Assembly (NCBI GenBank): GCA_021821945.1
Contig: JAJZTF010000009.1
Coordinates: forward strand, 1-64,000
Length of the DNA: 64,000 nt
DNA from: Pseudomonadota bacterium
GTDB lineage: Bacteria > Pseudomonadota > Gammaproteobacteria > Burkholderiales > Gallionellaceae
Reading direction: 5' to 3'
In this document: in pieces, positions 1-9,600 of the stretch
Position numbering within the stretch: the stretch's first letter is position 1
How the letters are laid out: each line of letters opens with the position of its first letter
The notes under the pieces: model-generated
Databases searched by the model: none
The model's input: only the letters and a program-made list of their open reading frames with translations
Told to the model about the DNA's origin: nothing
Program-made: the position numbers and the translations under genes

Positions 1-270
1 AAGAAGGTAGCAGCCAAGCCCGCAGCGAAGAAGGTAGCAGCCAAGCCCGCAGCGAAGAAGGCAGCAGCCAAGCCCGCAGCGAAGAAGGCAGCAGCCAAGC
101 CCGCAGCGAAGAAGGCAGCAGCCAAGCCCGCAGCGAAGAAGGCAGCAGCCAAGCCCGCAGCGAAGAAGGTAGCAGCCAAGCCCGCAGCGAAGAAGGTAGC
201 AGCCAAGCCCGCAGCGAAGAAGGCAGTAGCCAAGCCCGCAGCGAAGAAGGCAGTAGCCAAGCCCGCAGCG
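1..270 (+). repeat. Ten in-phase tandem copies of a 27-bp unit (aagaaggYagYagccaagcccgcagcg)
   Basis: Direct reading; 10 x 27 = 270 bp. Units differ only at the two GCA/GTA codons (types gta-gca, gca-gca, gca-gta). Confidence 0.95.
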
Positions 271-288
271 AAGAAGGCCAAGAAATAA
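1..288 (+). CDS. C-terminal part of a histone H1-like Lys/Ala/Pro-rich repeat protein (5' truncated by window edge)
   Basis: Frame 1 is open from base 1 to TAA 286-288. It encodes (KKVAAKPAA / KKAAAKPAA / KKAVAKPAA)x10 followed by KKAKK. Confidence 0.85.
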   Translation, partial: KKVAAKPAAKKVAAKPAAKKAAAKPAAKKAAAKPAAKKAAAKPAAKKAAAKPAAKKVAAKPAAKKVAAKPAAKKAVAKPAAKKAVAKPAAKKAKK

Positions 289-308
289 TTCTTCTTTGCC
301 GGAAAATA

Positions 309-336
309 AAAAACCCGCCTAGTGCGGGTTTTTTTC
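309..336. terminator. Rho-independent terminator, probably bidirectional between convergent genes
   Basis: aaaaacccgcctagtgcgggttttttt: stem cccgc/gcggg with an A-run upstream and a T-run downstream. It overlaps the stop of the minus-strand gene. Confidence 0.8.
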
Positions 337-1203
337 TTGAGGAACGAGGCGCATGACTTCGGAGCCTTTGTTGAATTTTTGCAGGAAGTCCGCGATCGTT
401 TCAAACGTGGCGGTTTCAGGCGAGCCTGGTTGATCCGAGCTTGACATCCCGCTTTCGAAAAGGGAGTCGAGCTTTAGTCTGACGGGATTGATCTTCACCG
501 GCTGGGCCTTGAAGTACGCGATCTCGTTCGCCTTGATGCGCTTGATGTTGCTGGTCCGGTAGAGGGCTGCGCAGATGACATCCAGCGTGTGCTCGGCATC
601 ATTCTGTGCCCCCAGGGTATAGGGATTTGCGATTGACGAAAAATGCGGGTCGTGAAGCGTGGAATAGACGGGTGAGTTGATCACATCCAGCAGTCTCTGT
701 TGCAGCCTGGGCGTGGGGATGATGATGCCGGCTTCCAGAACCGCTGCATTGGAGAAGAAGTCGGCCGGGAATTCCTGTATCAGCCTGCTCGTGTCCTTGT
801 GTTTTTCTTCCTGCTGCAATGCGTAGATCGCATAGCCAGGCATCTTTTTTCCATCCGGGGTCGTGATGGTCGAGTGCACCGCAAAGGCCACCTGTGTATA
901 GCGCATGCCTTCCGGCCTTTCGGATCCGGGTTGATCCATGCGCGCAACGATCGCGACAAGGGCCGACTTCTCGGACAACGCTTTTTCGAATTGCCTCGAA
1001 AAGTCGATGATCCGGTCTTCCGAAAAGTGCGAGCGCTTGAATTCATCATGGCTGTCGGAGGTTGCGATTCCATCGCTTATCGCAGTCGAAGCGGTGTCTG
1101 GCGTTGCCGTCATTCCGGTCAGGACCGGCGGGGGAGCCGGATCCGCGTATGCGGGAGAAAATGACATGAGCAGCAGGCTGGCGATCAAACATGTCGACTT
1201 CAT
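319..1203 (-). CDS. Hypothetical exported protein (signal peptide)
   Basis: 294-aa ORF with a Sec-type signal peptide MKSTCLIASLLLMSFSPAYA; no family recognised. Confidence 0.7.
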   Translation of the reverse strand: MKSTCLIASLLLMSFSPAYADPAPPPVLTGMTATPDTASTAISDGIATSDSHDEFKRSHFSEDRIIDFSRQFEKALSEKSALVAIVARMDQPGSERPEGMRYTQVAFAVHSTITTPDGKKMPGYAIYALQQEEKHKDTSRLIQEFPADFFSNAAVLEAGIIIPTPRLQQRLLDVINSPVYSTLHDPHFSSIANPYTLGAQNDAEHTLDVICAALYRTSNIKRIKANEIAYFKAQPVKINPVRLKLDSLFESGMSSSDQPGSPETATFETIADFLQKFNKGSEVMRLVPQEKNPH

Positions 1204-1323
1204 CGGGATGTCCTTTTGTGGAGTATCGTCATGCCGCGATGATATACGCTGTCGTCACTTTTTGCCGAACTTGGCACCGGCTTGTGCTATCTTTGACAGA
1301 ACGATCTTTTCGAATTCCATGTC

Positions 1324-2250
1324 ATGAGCCTGTCCGCACTGATCGCCGCATTGCTGCTCGAGCAGCTCAACGCCCTGGCAGAACGCAATTACCTGCCAGC
1401 GTGGCTGTCGGGTTATGTCGGCTATTTCCAGCATCATTTCAATTCGGGTGCATACCATCATGGCAGGACCGCATGGTGGCTCGCCACGCTTCCCTCGGTA
1501 ATCGCATCCATTGTGCTTTTCTGGGGATTGCATCGTCTGCACCCGATTCTGTCCTGGGCATTCGATGTGCTGGTCCTCTATCTCTGCATGGGCTTCGGCA
1601 GGTACCGCCAGATCTATGCAGGCATACAGCTTGCACTGCGCGGTGCGGATATGCCGGGGGCGAGATCGCTGCTGTCGCAGTTGCGCGGAGTGGGTGCGGA
1701 CGAATCGGGCCCGGAAGAGATCGCCCGCCTGGCCATCGAAAGTACGCTGATGGTTGCGCTCAATCGCCTGTTCGCGGTGATCGTATGGTTCGTGGTGACG
1801 AGCTTTCTCGGGCTGGGGGGAGCGGCCGGCGTTCTTTTCTATTGCATGTCCCTGGCGATGCCTGGGGAGTCCGATGATGAATTCATGAGCTACGCCCGGA
1901 AAATGCGCACCAGCCTGGACTGGCTTCCGATAAGGCTCACTGCGGCAACATTCGCCATCGTCGGGAATTTCGAGGACACCGCATATTGCTGGCGCTCCCA
2001 GGCTTCGGGCTGGCCCGATCCGGAAAAGGGGATATTGCTCGCAAGTGCCGCGGGCGCATCGGGCATAAGGCTGGGATCCGGGAGGTCGGATGCGGGCAGT
2101 CCGGAACTGGGTGTGGGCAGTCCGGAACTGGGTGTGGGCAACAAGAGCGGAGCCGAGGCGCTTTACTGCATAGACCGCCTGCTCAAGCGTTCTTCTGTTT
2201 TCATACTGGTCACGCTGTTCATGCTCACGCTGGCAGGACTCCTGAAGTAG
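1324..2250 (+). CDS. CobD/CbiB-family (AmpE-like) integral membrane protein
   Basis: 308-aa multi-TM ORF with CbiB/AmpE-like features (LCMGFGRY, ALNRLFAVIVWF). Confidence 0.6.
   Translation: MSLSALIAALLLEQLNALAERNYLPAWLSGYVGYFQHHFNSGAYHHGRTAWWLATLPSVIASIVLFWGLHRLHPILSWAFDVLVLYLCMGFGRYRQIYAGIQLALRGADMPGARSLLSQLRGVGADESGPEEIARLAIESTLMVALNRLFAVIVWFVVTSFLGLGGAAGVLFYCMSLAMPGESDDEFMSYARKMRTSLDWLPIRLTAATFAIVGNFEDTAYCWRSQASGWPDPEKGILLASAAGASGIRLGSGRSDAGSPELGVGSPELGVGNKSGAEALYCIDRLLKRSSVFILVTLFMLTLAGLLK
2094..2135 (+). repeat. Two exact tandem 21-bp repeats inside the CbiB-like CDS (gggcagtccggaactgggtgt x2)
   Basis: Direct reading; encodes GSPELGV GSPELGV. Confidence 0.9.
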
Positions 2251-2255
2251 CGGCC

Positions 2256-3233
2256 ATGCAGACGCATCCCTTCAGCCTGCTGACCCCGGATGTCGTGCTC
2301 GATGCGCTCGATGGCATCGGCTTGCAGTGCGACGGGCGGCTTCTGGCCCTGAACAGCTACGAGAATCGCGTCTATCAGGCGGGAATGGAGAGCCGATCCC
2401 CGCTGATCGCGAAGTTCTATCGTCCCGGGCGCTGGAGCGATGAAGCGATCATCGAGGAACACGGATTTGTCGCGCAGCTTTGCGGGCGGGAAATACCCGT
2501 GGTGCCTGCGCTGGAAATCGGGGGAAGGACGCTGCACCGCCACGGTGACTTTCGTTTTTCGGTGTTCGAAAGGCATGGGGGGCGGGCGCCCGAGCTGGAT
2601 GATCGCGATGTCCTGCAATGGATGGGGCGCTTCATCGGCCGCATCCATGCGGTGGGATCATTGGCGCCATACCGGCATCGCCCCGCGCTGGATATCCGGA
2701 GTTTCGGCGAGGAACCCGCCGCGTTCCTGCTTGAAAATGGATTCATACCGCATGAATTAATCGAAGTGTATCGCGGTGTGGCAGCGCTTGCGCTGGATGG
2801 GGTCAGGCGCTGTTATGACCGCGCGGGTGAAGTTAATGCGATAAGGCTGCACGGCGACTGCCATCCGGGCAATGTGCTCTGGACGGATGACGGTCCGCAT
2901 TTCGTCGATTTCGACGACAGCCGCATGGGGCCTGCGGTGCAGGACTTGTGGATGCTGCTTTCGGGCGATCGCGCCGATCAGGCAAGGCAGCTTGGCGACC
3001 TCATGGATGGATACGAGGACTTTCATGAGTTCAATCCGCGCGAGCTGCATCTTGTCGAGGCGCTGCGCACCCTGCGCCTGATGCACTACAGCGCATGGAT
3101 CGCAAGGCGCTGGGACGATCCCGCCTTCCCATCGGCCTTTCCCTGGTTCAATACCCAGCGCTACTGGCAGGACCGCATCCTCGAATTGCGCGAGCAGATC
3201 GCGCTGATGGACGAGGCGCCGCTGCCTGTCTGA
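2256..3233 (+). CDS. srkA: Stress response kinase A / YihE-type aminoglycoside phosphotransferase-fold kinase
   Basis: MQTHPFSLLTPDVVLDALDGIGL...NSYENRVYQ, RLHGDCHPGNVLW and FVDFDDSRMGPAVQDLWML motifs; start trimmed to ATG 2256. Confidence 0.9.
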   Translation: MQTHPFSLLTPDVVLDALDGIGLQCDGRLLALNSYENRVYQAGMESRSPLIAKFYRPGRWSDEAIIEEHGFVAQLCGREIPVVPALEIGGRTLHRHGDFRFSVFERHGGRAPELDDRDVLQWMGRFIGRIHAVGSLAPYRHRPALDIRSFGEEPAAFLLENGFIPHELIEVYRGVAALALDGVRRCYDRAGEVNAIRLHGDCHPGNVLWTDDGPHFVDFDDSRMGPAVQDLWMLLSGDRADQARQLGDLMDGYEDFHEFNPRELHLVEALRTLRLMHYSAWIARRWDDPAFPSAFPWFNTQRYWQDRILELREQIALMDEAPLPV

Positions 3234-3236
3234 TGG

Positions 3237-4088
3237 TCATTTGCTGGCCGATATCTGCCGGAAGAGTTCCAGTCTCCTGGGATCTATCCTGCCGCTCGCT
3301 GCCGCTTCGATCAGCGCGCAACCCGGTTCGTGCAGGTGGTGGCAGTCGCGGAAGCGGCAAAGACCGAGGTAGGGCGAGAACTCGATGAAGCCCTGTTCTA
3401 TCCTTCCCAGGCTCAAGTGATGCAGGCCGAATGCCTGCAGGCCTGGGCAGTCGATCAGGCTGCTGTTTTCATCCAGTGTATACAGTTTTGCGTGGGTGGT
3501 GGTGTGCTTGCCGGAATCGAGCACGGTGGAGATCTCGCGGGTGGCGGCCTGCGCATCGGGAAGCAGCGCATTGATCAGCGTGGACTTGCCCATGCCGGAC
3601 TGCCCGATCAGCACGCTGGTGTGGCCTTGGAGCAGCGGCAGCAGCGCTGACACGTCCTGCAGGGCGGAGATTTCCAGCACGCGGTAGCCGATTTTCCGGT
3701 AGGTGGCGAGCCGCTCGCTTGCGAGTTTTCCTGGAAGATCGCATTTGTTCAGCACGATCAGCACCGAAAGATTCTGGTCGAACGCGGCGACGAGGCAGCG
3801 CGCGAGAACCTCGTCGCTGAAGGAGGGTTCAGTTGCGACGACGACGATCATCTGGGTGACATTGGCGGCGATGAGTTTCTCGCGGAAGGCGTCCGACCGG
3901 TACAGCAGGGTGGTGCGTTTCCCGATGTTCTCGATCACGCCCTGTCCTTCCGCGCTTTTCAGCACTTCAACCGTGTCGCCGCACACGACATCGCTCTTCT
4001 TTCCCCGCGTGAGGCAGGGCAGAAGGCTGCCGTCAGGCATCCTTGCCAGATACTGGCGGCCGAATGCGGCGACGATGCGGCCGTTCAA
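3237..4088 (-). CDS. rsgA: Ribosome small subunit-dependent GTPase A
   Basis: Circularly permuted GTPase: NKCDL, GQSGMGKSTLIN, DCPGLQ and a C-terminal Cys/His zinc site (C-x-F-R-DCHHLHEPGC). Confidence 0.95.
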   Translation of the reverse strand: MNGRIVAAFGRQYLARMPDGSLLPCLTRGKKSDVVCGDTVEVLKSAEGQGVIENIGKRTTLLYRSDAFREKLIAANVTQMIVVVATEPSFSDEVLARCLVAAFDQNLSVLIVLNKCDLPGKLASERLATYRKIGYRVLEISALQDVSALLPLLQGHTSVLIGQSGMGKSTLINALLPDAQAATREISTVLDSGKHTTTHAKLYTLDENSSLIDCPGLQAFGLHHLSLGRIEQGFIEFSPYLGLCRFRDCHHLHEPGCALIEAAASGRIDPRRLELFRQISASK

Positions 4089-4369
4089 GGCTTGAAGAGC
4101 GCATCAACCAGGGCTGCGCAACCGAAGTCTTTTTCCGTCAGGCCGCCTGCGGAGTGCGTGCTGTAACTGATGCGGCAGGTGTTGTAGGTGACCAGGAGGT
4201 CGGGGTGATGGTCTTCGCGGTGTGAGATCCATGCGGTCGCATTCACGAATGCGATGGTCTGGTGGTAATCCCTGAAGGAAAAAGTTCTGGTGATGGCATG
4301 GCCGTCAAGCTTCCAGTCTGGAAGCTTGGCCAGAAGGTTTTCGATTTCCATGGAAGAGAGGGGGTTCAT
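4085..4369 (-). CDS. phhB: 4a-hydroxytetrahydrobiopterin (pterin-4-alpha-carbinolamine) dehydratase
   Basis: 94 aa; HREDHHPDLLVTYNTCRISYSTHSAGGLTEKDF is the family signature. Confidence 0.9.
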   Translation of the reverse strand: MNPLSSMEIENLLAKLPDWKLDGHAITRTFSFRDYHQTIAFVNATAWISHREDHHPDLLVTYNTCRISYSTHSAGGLTEKDFGCAALVDALFKP

Positions 4370-5614
4370 CTAGGCGGCCTCGAGATGCGCGATGCGGATG
4401 GAGGCGGGCGGATGCGAATCGTAGAACTTCGAATAGAGCGGGTCCGGGGTCAGGGTCGCGGCATTGTCCTGATAGAGCTTGACCAGCGCGTTGATGAGGT
4501 CGCGCGAATTGGTCTGCTTCACCGCATAGCTGTCCGCCTCGAATTCATGTTTTCTGGAATAGGCCGACATGACGGGGCCGAACAGGAAGCTGAAAAGCGG
4601 CATGGTCATGAAAAGCAGCAGCAACGCGTTCGCGGTGCTGGGCGTGGATACGCCAAGCCCCTGATAGAACCAGCCTGTCTTCATCAAAAGGCCGAGCAGC
4701 CAGAGGAAGGCCAGGCTGATCGCGAATGTCGAGACGATGCGCTTCATCACGTGGCGATGCTTGAAGTGGCCAAGCTCGTGCGCCAGCACGGCCTCGATCT
4801 CTCCGATGTTCAGATGCTCCAGCAGCGTGTCGAAGAACACGATGCGCTTGGTCTTGCCGAATCCCGTGAAATAGGCGTTGCCGTGCGCGCTCCGGCGGCT
4901 TCCGTCCATCACGAATAGTCCGCTGCTTGTGAAGCCGCAACGCTTGAGCAGCGCCTCGATGCGTGCCTTCGTCGCCTCGTCCTTGAGCGGGCTGAACTTG
5001 TTGAAGAGCGGCGCGATGAAGGCGGGATAGATGAAGAGAATCAGCAGGTTGAAAAGCACCCATACCCCCCAGACATAAAGCCACCAGTATTCCCCCATGC
5101 GTTCCATCAGCCAGAGCACGCCGGCGAGCAGAGGCAGCCCAAGGACTGCGCCTATCATGATTCCCTTCAGCGCATCCATCAGATAAAGCCTGAAGGTCAT
5201 GTGGTTGAAGCCGAAGCGCGCCTCGATCGCGAACGTGCTGTAGATGTTGAAGGGCGCTTCGAGGAGGGAGGAGATCAGGAGGGCGATGACGATGGTCGCC
5301 ATGCCCTGGGCCAGCGTCCCGCTGAACCAGTGCTGCGAGAGTTCGGAGATCTTCTCTATGCCGCCGGCGAGGGTGAAGCCCAGCAGGAGTGCCGCGTCGA
5401 ACAGGATGGAAAGCATGGAAAAGCGCGTCTTCGCAGAGGTGTAGTCCGCACCCTTCTGGTGGCTGGAGAGCGTGATCTGGCCGGCAAAGGCGTCAGGCAC
5501 GCGGTCCCTGTGCGATGCGATATAGGCCAGATGCCGGCGCGCAAGCCAGAGTTTGGCCAGCGTGGTGAGCGCCAGCATGGCGATGAAGAGTGCGGTGAAA
5601 AGCGAAGCTGACAT
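4370..5614 (-). CDS. M48-family zinc metalloprotease (CAAX protease/Ste24-like)
   Basis: 414 aa, multi-TM, HELGHFKHRH (HExxH) and EFEADSYA motifs. Confidence 0.9.
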   Translation of the reverse strand: MSASLFTALFIAMLALTTLAKLWLARRHLAYIASHRDRVPDAFAGQITLSSHQKGADYTSAKTRFSMLSILFDAALLLGFTLAGGIEKISELSQHWFSGTLAQGMATIVIALLISSLLEAPFNIYSTFAIEARFGFNHMTFRLYLMDALKGIMIGAVLGLPLLAGVLWLMERMGEYWWLYVWGVWVLFNLLILFIYPAFIAPLFNKFSPLKDEATKARIEALLKRCGFTSSGLFVMDGSRRSAHGNAYFTGFGKTKRIVFFDTLLEHLNIGEIEAVLAHELGHFKHRHVMKRIVSTFAISLAFLWLLGLLMKTGWFYQGLGVSTPSTANALLLLFMTMPLFSFLFGPVMSAYSRKHEFEADSYAVKQTNSRDLINALVKLYQDNAATLTPDPLYSKFYDSHPPASIRIAHLEAA

Positions 5615-5681
5615 GTTCTGTTAGGTTAAGTCCGGTTGTGACACAATACGCCCCTCAATGTTCAATCGGCGCTAGCGAATT

Positions 5682-6227
5682 ATGGCACAAAATCAGAATC
5701 ATCTCGTCTGGATAGACATGGAAATGACAGGGCTCAGTCCCGACACGGACCGCATCATCGAAATCGCGATCGTCGTGACCGACAGCAACCTCGAGACCGT
5801 CGCGGAGGCGCCGGTCATGGTCGTGCATCAGCCGGACGCGGTGCTGGACGGCATGGACAGCTGGAACAAGTCCACGCACGGCAAGTCCGGCCTGATCGAG
5901 AAGGTCAGGGCATCCAGCCTTGACGAGGCGGCGGTGGAAGCCAGGATGCTCGAATTCATGAAGGAGCATGTGCCAGCCAGGACTTCTCCGATGTGCGGCA
6001 ATTCGATCTGCCAGGACAGGCGTTTCATGGCGCGCTGGATGCCGGCGCTCGAGGACTATTTCCATTACCGCAACCTCGATGTCAGCACGCTCAAGGAACT
6101 GGCCAAGCGCTGGAAGCCCGAGGTCGCGCAGGGCATGAAGAAGCACGGCAAGCACGAGGCGCTCGCCGACATATACGAATCCATCGCGGAGATGAAGCAT
6201 TACCGGGAGCACTTTCTCAGGCTTTAA
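5682..6227 (+). CDS. orn: Oligoribonuclease
   Basis: [29 protein letters not shown] DEDDh exonuclease signature. Confidence 0.95.
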   Translation: MAQNQNHLVWIDMEMTGLSPDTDRIIEIAIVVTDSNLETVAEAPVMVVHQPDAVLDGMDSWNKSTHGKSGLIEKVRASSLDEAAVEARMLEFMKEHVPARTSPMCGNSICQDRRFMARWMPALEDYFHYRNLDVSTLKELAKRWKPEVAQGMKKHGKHEALADIYESIAEMKHYREHFLRL

Positions 6228-6245
6228 CCGAAACGGGAGGGCATC

Positions 6246-6686
6246 ATGTACAAACGCATACTGGTACCGGTCGACGGCAGCAGCACGTCGGATAGGGCGC
6301 TGCAGGAGGCCATAAAACTGATCGACGATCAGCCCGTGCAGATGCGGCTTTTGCATGTGGTCGACGATCTGCAGTTCTTGAACGCCGAAGGCTATGTGGA
6401 TTATGCGGAGCTTCGGGAACTGACGAAGAAGATCGGCGAGCGGGCGCTGGCAAAAGCGGAGGAAGTCGCAAAGCAGGCGGACATCACGGTGGACACGCTG
6501 CTTCGCGAGGCGAACGGGGAGCGCATCGCGCGCGTGATCGACGAAGAGGCGGCAAACTGGTCAGCCGACCTGATCGTGATCGGCACGCACGGCAGGTCAG
6601 GATTCAACCACCTGCTTTTCGGCAGCGTGGCCGAAGGCGTGGTGCGCGGCTCATCGGTGCCCGTGCTTCTGGTGCGCAGCGAATGA
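6246..6686 (+). CDS. Universal stress protein (UspA family)
   Basis: MYKRILVPVDGSSTSDRAL ... DLIVIGTHGRSGFNHLLFGSVAEGVVRGSSVPVLLVR. Confidence 0.95.
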   Translation: MYKRILVPVDGSSTSDRALQEAIKLIDDQPVQMRLLHVVDDLQFLNAEGYVDYAELRELTKKIGERALAKAEEVAKQADITVDTLLREANGERIARVIDEEAANWSADLIVIGTHGRSGFNHLLFGSVAEGVVRGSSVPVLLVRSE

Positions 6687-6687
6687 C

Positions 6688-7320
6688 CTACCTTCGTGCC
6701 AGGGGATTGGGCGTGGGCTGTGCGATCCTTGTGAGCGTGTTCCTGTCCGTGTGATGGAAAGGCTCGTCCTTTCCCCTGATCAATAGCACGGTGTCTTCCT
6801 CATAGGACCAGGTGTCGTCTGGATTGATGGTCACCCTGATGTTGAAGCTCACCGTCCTGAATGCGTAATCCAGGAAGGGCGCCGAACGTATGCCGAAATG
6901 TTCCGAGTCAAGCGTTGCGGAGAGCTCGAACTCCTTCGCGTCATGAGCCGCCTTGCCATGCGCCATCACGATCTGGGCCCTGGGTATTGTCAGCGTGTGG
7001 ATCACCGATCCCGTTGCAGGCTCCCATAGCCAGTACCCGACCTGGTCGTGATAGGTCTTGACCTGGTCTGGCTTGACCACATGGGTATGGTAGCGCAGGC
7101 CGTAATAGACCTGCGGCCCGTTGGTCTGCGGATCTATCGGCTGCAGCTCTATCCTCTCGACATAGGTCTGCTTCTTCGGCCCTTCGGCCTTCGGTTTGAC
7201 ATCAAGGCCGCGCATCCCTTCCCAGATTCCGGCCATGCCGGTGAGCGGCCCCAGATTCTTCAGCGTGTCCACATCCAGATTGGACGGTTCTGTATAGATG
7301 TCTTCGGGAAATTGCGACAT
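6688..7320 (-). CDS. FABP/nitrobindin-like heme-binding beta-barrel protein
   Basis: 210 aa; LGPLTGMAGIWEG ... YYGLRYHTHV ... GYWLWEPATGSVIHTLTIPR pattern. Confidence 0.7.
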   Translation of the reverse strand: MSQFPEDIYTEPSNLDVDTLKNLGPLTGMAGIWEGMRGLDVKPKAEGPKKQTYVERIELQPIDPQTNGPQVYYGLRYHTHVVKPDQVKTYHDQVGYWLWEPATGSVIHTLTIPRAQIVMAHGKAAHDAKEFELSATLDSEHFGIRSAPFLDYAFRTVSFNIRVTINPDDTWSYEEDTVLLIRGKDEPFHHTDRNTLTRIAQPTPNPLARR

Positions 7321-7346
7321 GCCTTCCTCCTGTGGCTAAAAGAAAT

Positions 7347-8435
7347 CTACTGTTTCGCTCCCATGGACAGCGCGCGCAGCCTAGTCTTTTCCAGTTCGCC
7401 GGCATCGCGCTCCATCATCCAGCCCGAGAGATTGTCCATCACGAGATCGGTCAGCGCGTGTATCCACTGATCCTTGTCGTTCAGGCAGGGAATGTAATGG
7501 TATTCCTCTCCTCCCGCGCTCAGGAATTCTTCGCGGCATTCCATCGCGATCTCTTCCAGCGTCTCGAGGCAGTCGGATACGAAGCCCGGGCATACGACAT
7601 CCACGCGGCGGGTCTTCGCCTTTCCCAGTTCCTTCAGCGTTGCGGCGGTGTAGGGTTGCACCCATTCGGCGCGGCCGAAGCGCGACTGAAAGGTGACGAT
7701 GTATTGCCCGGATGCAAGTCCCAGCCTTTCTGCCAGCAGGCGTCCTGTCTTGTGGCATTCGCAGGGATAGGGGTCGCCCATTTCGTGCGTGCGCTTGGGC
7801 ACGCCGTGAAAGCTCATGACAAGTTTTTCAGGACGCCCGTTCTTTTTCCAGTAATCCTCGATGTTGTCTGCAAGCGCCGCGATGTAGCCGGGATGGTCGT
7901 GGAAATGCTTAACGGTGCGAAGCGCCGGCAGGTTGCGCGTCTTCTGCATGAAGGCAAACACCTGGTCGTACACCGGACCTGCAGCGCTCGCCGCATATTG
8001 CGGGAACATCGGCACGATCAGGATGCGCTGGCAGTTCTGCTCCTTCATGCGTGTGAGCGCATCGGCAATGGAGGGGTTGCCGTAGGTCATCGCGAAATCG
8101 ACGACGAAGGGGGAACGCGTGCGCTCCCCCAGAAATCCCTTGAGCAGGATGGCCTGCTTCTCCGTGTAGACGCGCAGGGGGGATCCGGAATTGAGCCAGA
8201 TGCTCGCATATTTCTGCGCCGACTTCTTCGGGCGGGTGTTGAGTATGATGCCGTTGAGGATCAGCCACCAGATGGCTTTCGGGATTTCCACCACACGGGG
8301 ATCGCTCAGGAACTGCCCGAGGTAGGGTTTCAGGGCTCTTGCCGTGGGTGCATCCGGTGTGCCGAGATTGACCAGCAGTATGCCGGTCTTTTCTTCCATG
8401 CCATGCTTGTATTGGGGTTCTTGCAAATAGGTCAT
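7347..8435 (-). CDS. hemH: Ferrochelatase
   Basis: [24 protein letters not shown] and [11 protein letters not shown] motifs. Confidence 0.95.
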   Translation of the reverse strand: MTYLQEPQYKHGMEEKTGILLVNLGTPDAPTARALKPYLGQFLSDPRVVEIPKAIWWLILNGIILNTRPKKSAQKYASIWLNSGSPLRVYTEKQAILLKGFLGERTRSPFVVDFAMTYGNPSIADALTRMKEQNCQRILIVPMFPQYAASAAGPVYDQVFAFMQKTRNLPALRTVKHFHDHPGYIAALADNIEDYWKKNGRPEKLVMSFHGVPKRTHEMGDPYPCECHKTGRLLAERLGLASGQYIVTFQSRFGRAEWVQPYTAATLKELGKAKTRRVDVVCPGFVSDCLETLEEIAMECREEFLSAGGEEYHYIPCLNDKDQWIHALTDLVMDNLSGWMMERDAGELEKTRLRALSMGAKQ

Positions 8436-8529
8436 ATCGTTTCCGGCTAAAAGGCAGTCAGGTGAAGATTATCATGGAATCCGTGCAACTTATCAGCAGG
8501 CGCTCATTTTAACGGCTGGCTGTCGAGGT

Positions 8530-8558
8530 TTGACAAAGCAGTGTCAGAAAACTACATT
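8530..8558 (+). promoter_or_regulatory. Sigma70-type promoter upstream of the RND efflux operon
   Basis: TTGACA (8530-8535), 17-nt spacer, TACATT (8553-8558). Confidence 0.6.
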
Positions 8559-8589
8559 GCGGGACTGTTAAAGCACACGATGTCTTCTG

Positions 8590-9600
8590 ATGAAGCCTGC
8601 CCTATTCATACTCGCGCTCTCCGTCTGGCTTGCCGCATGCAACAAGGAGACGCAGCCGCCCATAAAAACCGCAAGGCCCGCATTGACCCAGGTCGTGGGG
8701 GATCGCGCTGCCGATCGGGACTTGGAATACAGCGCGGAGATACGCGCCCGCCACGAGCCCTTGCTCGGCTTTCGAATAGGGGGAAAGATCCTGGAGCGGA
8801 AGGTGAACGCCGGGACGAGGGTGAAGGCCGGGGATGTGCTCGCACGCCTCGACCCTTCCGATGCGATGCTGAAGGCGAATGCGGCGAAGGCGCAATACCG
8901 GCTTGCCTTGTCCGATGCGAAGCGATACCGGGAATTGAGGAAAAGCGGATTCGTGAGCCAGGCGGCCCTGGATGCCAGGGAGGCCGCCTTGAAGTCCGCG
9001 AGTGCGGAAGCGGATCTTGCGAGCAACGAGTCAGACTACACGGTGCTGCGCGCAGAACAAGACGGCGTGATCGAGGACGTTCTGGCCGATGCGGGACAGG
9101 TGGTTGCAGCCGGCCAGCCTGTGATGAAGCTTGGCGTGCTGGGCGAGGCCGAGGCGGCCTTCGAGATCCCTGAGGATCAGTTTTCGGCTTTTCATGTCGG
9201 AGACCAGGCGCTAGTGATCGTGGGCGGCCATCCTCCACTGAAGGGGCGCATCAGGGAAATTTCCGCCGCTGCGGATTCCGCAAGCCGCACCTATGCCGCG
9301 CGCGTCGCGCTGGATGCGCCGGTGAATTCGCTTGGCATGAGCGCGCGGGTGCGCTTCAGCCATGGATCGCGCGGGACGATCATGATTCCTCTTTCGGCGG
9401 TCTATCAGCAGGGAAACCGGACGGCTGTCTGGATCGTCGGTGAAGGCAACCGGGTGGGTCTCAGGCAGGTTGAAATATCCGCCTACAGGGACAATGGCGC
9501 GGTCATCTCCAAAGGGCTCAACGAAGGCGAGCGCATCGTCGTGGCGGGCGTGCACCGCCTGGCTGAGGGCGAGATCATAGATCCCCTGGATCGCAAATGA
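8590..9600 (+). CDS. RND efflux periplasmic adaptor (membrane fusion) lipoprotein
   Basis: LAAC lipobox; GFRIGGKILERKVNAGTRVKAGDVLARLDPSD biotinyl/lipoyl-like hairpin. Confidence 0.9.
   Translation: MKPALFILALSVWLAACNKETQPPIKTARPALTQVVGDRAADRDLEYSAEIRARHEPLLGFRIGGKILERKVNAGTRVKAGDVLARLDPSDAMLKANAAKAQYRLALSDAKRYRELRKSGFVSQAALDAREAALKSASAEADLASNESDYTVLRAEQDGVIEDVLADAGQVVAAGQPVMKLGVLGEAEAAFEIPEDQFSAFHVGDQALVIVGGHPPLKGRIREISAAADSASRTYAARVALDAPVNSLGMSARVRFSHGSRGTIMIPLSAVYQQGNRTAVWIVGEGNRVGLRQVEISAYRDNGAVISKGLNEGERIVVAGVHRLAEGEIIDPLDRK

Noticed and set aside
1-270. Regular 27-bp repeats resembling a CRISPR-like array
   Set aside because: The repeats are contiguous with no spacers, in frame, and encode a Lys/Ala/Pro-rich protein tail.
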